NCBI GenBank assembly: GCA_033807775.1
Contig: CM066321.1
Span: 254,064,422-254,128,421, forward strand
Length of the DNA stretch: 64,000 nucleotides
Source of the DNA: Saussurea involucrata
Lineage: Eukaryota; Streptophyta; Magnoliopsida; Asterales; Asteraceae
Reading direction: 5' to 3'
The position numbers were made by a program, and so were the translations under genes. Shown piece after piece: positions 63,351-64,000 of this stretch. Positions within the stretch are counted from its first letter, which is position 1. Every line of letters begins with the position of its first letter. The notes beneath the pieces were generated by a model. It was given only the letters and a program-made list of their open reading frames with translations, did no database searches and was not told the origin of the DNA.

Positions 63351-63892
63351 TGCATCTCAATCACTTGGTTCTAAAATGTAGTACTTCCCCCATATTTTCG
63401 TTTCCATCCATCATTCTGACATTTAGGATTTTTAAGCATTATATTCTATATAAGTATAGATTTCATAACATTGAGCATTCAGCATAATTTCATTCATGTT
63501 TTGCTTACCTTTCGAATTAATTCAGAAGTGAAAGTTGAAACAAATATAGCTCAGATAATACAAAATACTTGTAAAATCACTCTTTGACACACATTTATTC
63601 ATTGAATGAAAATTAAAAAACATTCATATCATTGAATTAAATTTGGTAAGATTCAAACATTCAAAGCAATAGAAATAAACGTAATGCAATGTTACCTTTC
63701 ACCACTTGTTCCTTGAAACATAAAAATATGACAGTTAAGGATATCACCTGAGAAGCATGGGTTCTAAACTGATTTGTTTAGAAGTCTTAGTCTCTGAAGT
63801 ACGGGTCCTGAACTGAATTATTCAGAAGCCATAGTCATTTAAGTACGGGTTTTGAACAGATATGTTCAAAAACCTAAAACGTTGAAGAACTT
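50527..63892. repeat. Satellite array, block D (about 12.5 monomers)
   Basis: It resumes in the (TA)n tract after the Helitron. Phase markers lie at 51443, 52501, 53563, 54624, 55713, 56769, 57820, 58878, 59955, 61012, 62119 and 63180 (periods 1051-1107). A local subfamily at about 52.6-59.5 kb shares TGATTTGGTTAGAAG, TTCAAAAGCCATAG, GATGATTCTCATTAG and CTTACTATCCC in various combinations, a sign of patchy homogenisation. The block ends mid-monomer at GAAGAACTT. Confidence 0.95.
61151..61220. repeat. Expanded (TA)n tract (about 70 bp)
   Basis: It occupies the usual monomer position and has also replaced the AATTA spacer normally found before the tract. Confidence 0.95.
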
Positions 63893-64000
63893 TGTTAGGA
63901 CACTGAAGTTGTCCTTTATAATAGAAAGTTTTGTAAAGCAATAGCTGTGTTAAAGGGCTTAGGCTTAATTGTTGTAGCAAGTGATGAAGACTATAAATAG
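63893..64000 (+). mobile_element. Start of another LTR element, cut by the window end
   Basis: At 63893 the monomer stops abruptly and TGTTAGGACACTG begins, the TGTTAG start typical of copia LTRs. A TATA box (CTATAAATAG) lies at 63991-64000. AACTT (63888-63892) would be the target duplication. Whether this is a solo LTR or a full element cannot be told. Confidence 0.55.

Overview
The window is repetitive nuclear DNA of a flowering plant. I see no intact host gene. It is AT-rich and carries plant-type Ty1/copia (SIRE/Maximus-like) and Ty3/gypsy chromovirus retrotransposons with initiator-Met-tRNA primer sites (TGGTATCAGAGC), plus a Helitron with the plant-type CTAG end. The style of the elements suggests a eudicot, possibly Asteraceae, but that is a low-confidence impression.

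Layout. (1) 1-11785: a SIRE-like copia element (copia-1, + strand), with 31-bp AATTCGAA repeats in its leader, a very long gag (2059-5691, one internal TGA), an intact-looking pol (5715-9122), a 2.4-kb 3' non-coding region and a 3' LTR at 11522-11785. Its 5' LTR lies outside the window. (2) 11786-15451: the 5' part of a second copia (copia-2, - strand), apparently interrupted by copia-1. (3) 15452-63892: a tandem array of about 27 monomers of about 1.06 kb. By eye the monomer is the reverse complement of the 3' non-coding region of a copia-1-like element (best match 9420-10215), so this is a satellite born from a retrotransposon untranslated region. (4) The array has been invaded several times. 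Copia-3 (24305-32832, - strand, TSD GGGTC) has gag but no pol, and instead a 1558-codon ORF. A gypsy chromovirus (33444-41348, TSD CCATA) has four breaks in its gag-pol frame. A non-autonomous Helitron (about 47351-50526) carries gene fragments. A further LTR begins at 63893 and runs off the window. Subtracting copia-3, the gypsy element and their duplicated target bases leaves 1058 bp between neighbouring monomer anchors, so both landed in one monomer.

The most notable signals are: the retrotransposon-to-satellite conversion; copia-3, with LTRs, PBS, PPT and gag but a giant ORF in place of pol; a ladder of hairpins spaced exactly 44 bp in the copia-1 3' region that the satellite keeps; a palindromic motif (TCAGAA(N)TTCTGA) repeated every 21-23 bp in copia-3 LTRs, in a copia-3 internal VNTR and in every monomer; and a dimeric higher-order repeat at 42.9-47.2 kb. 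All comparisons were made by eye and no alignment or database search was run.
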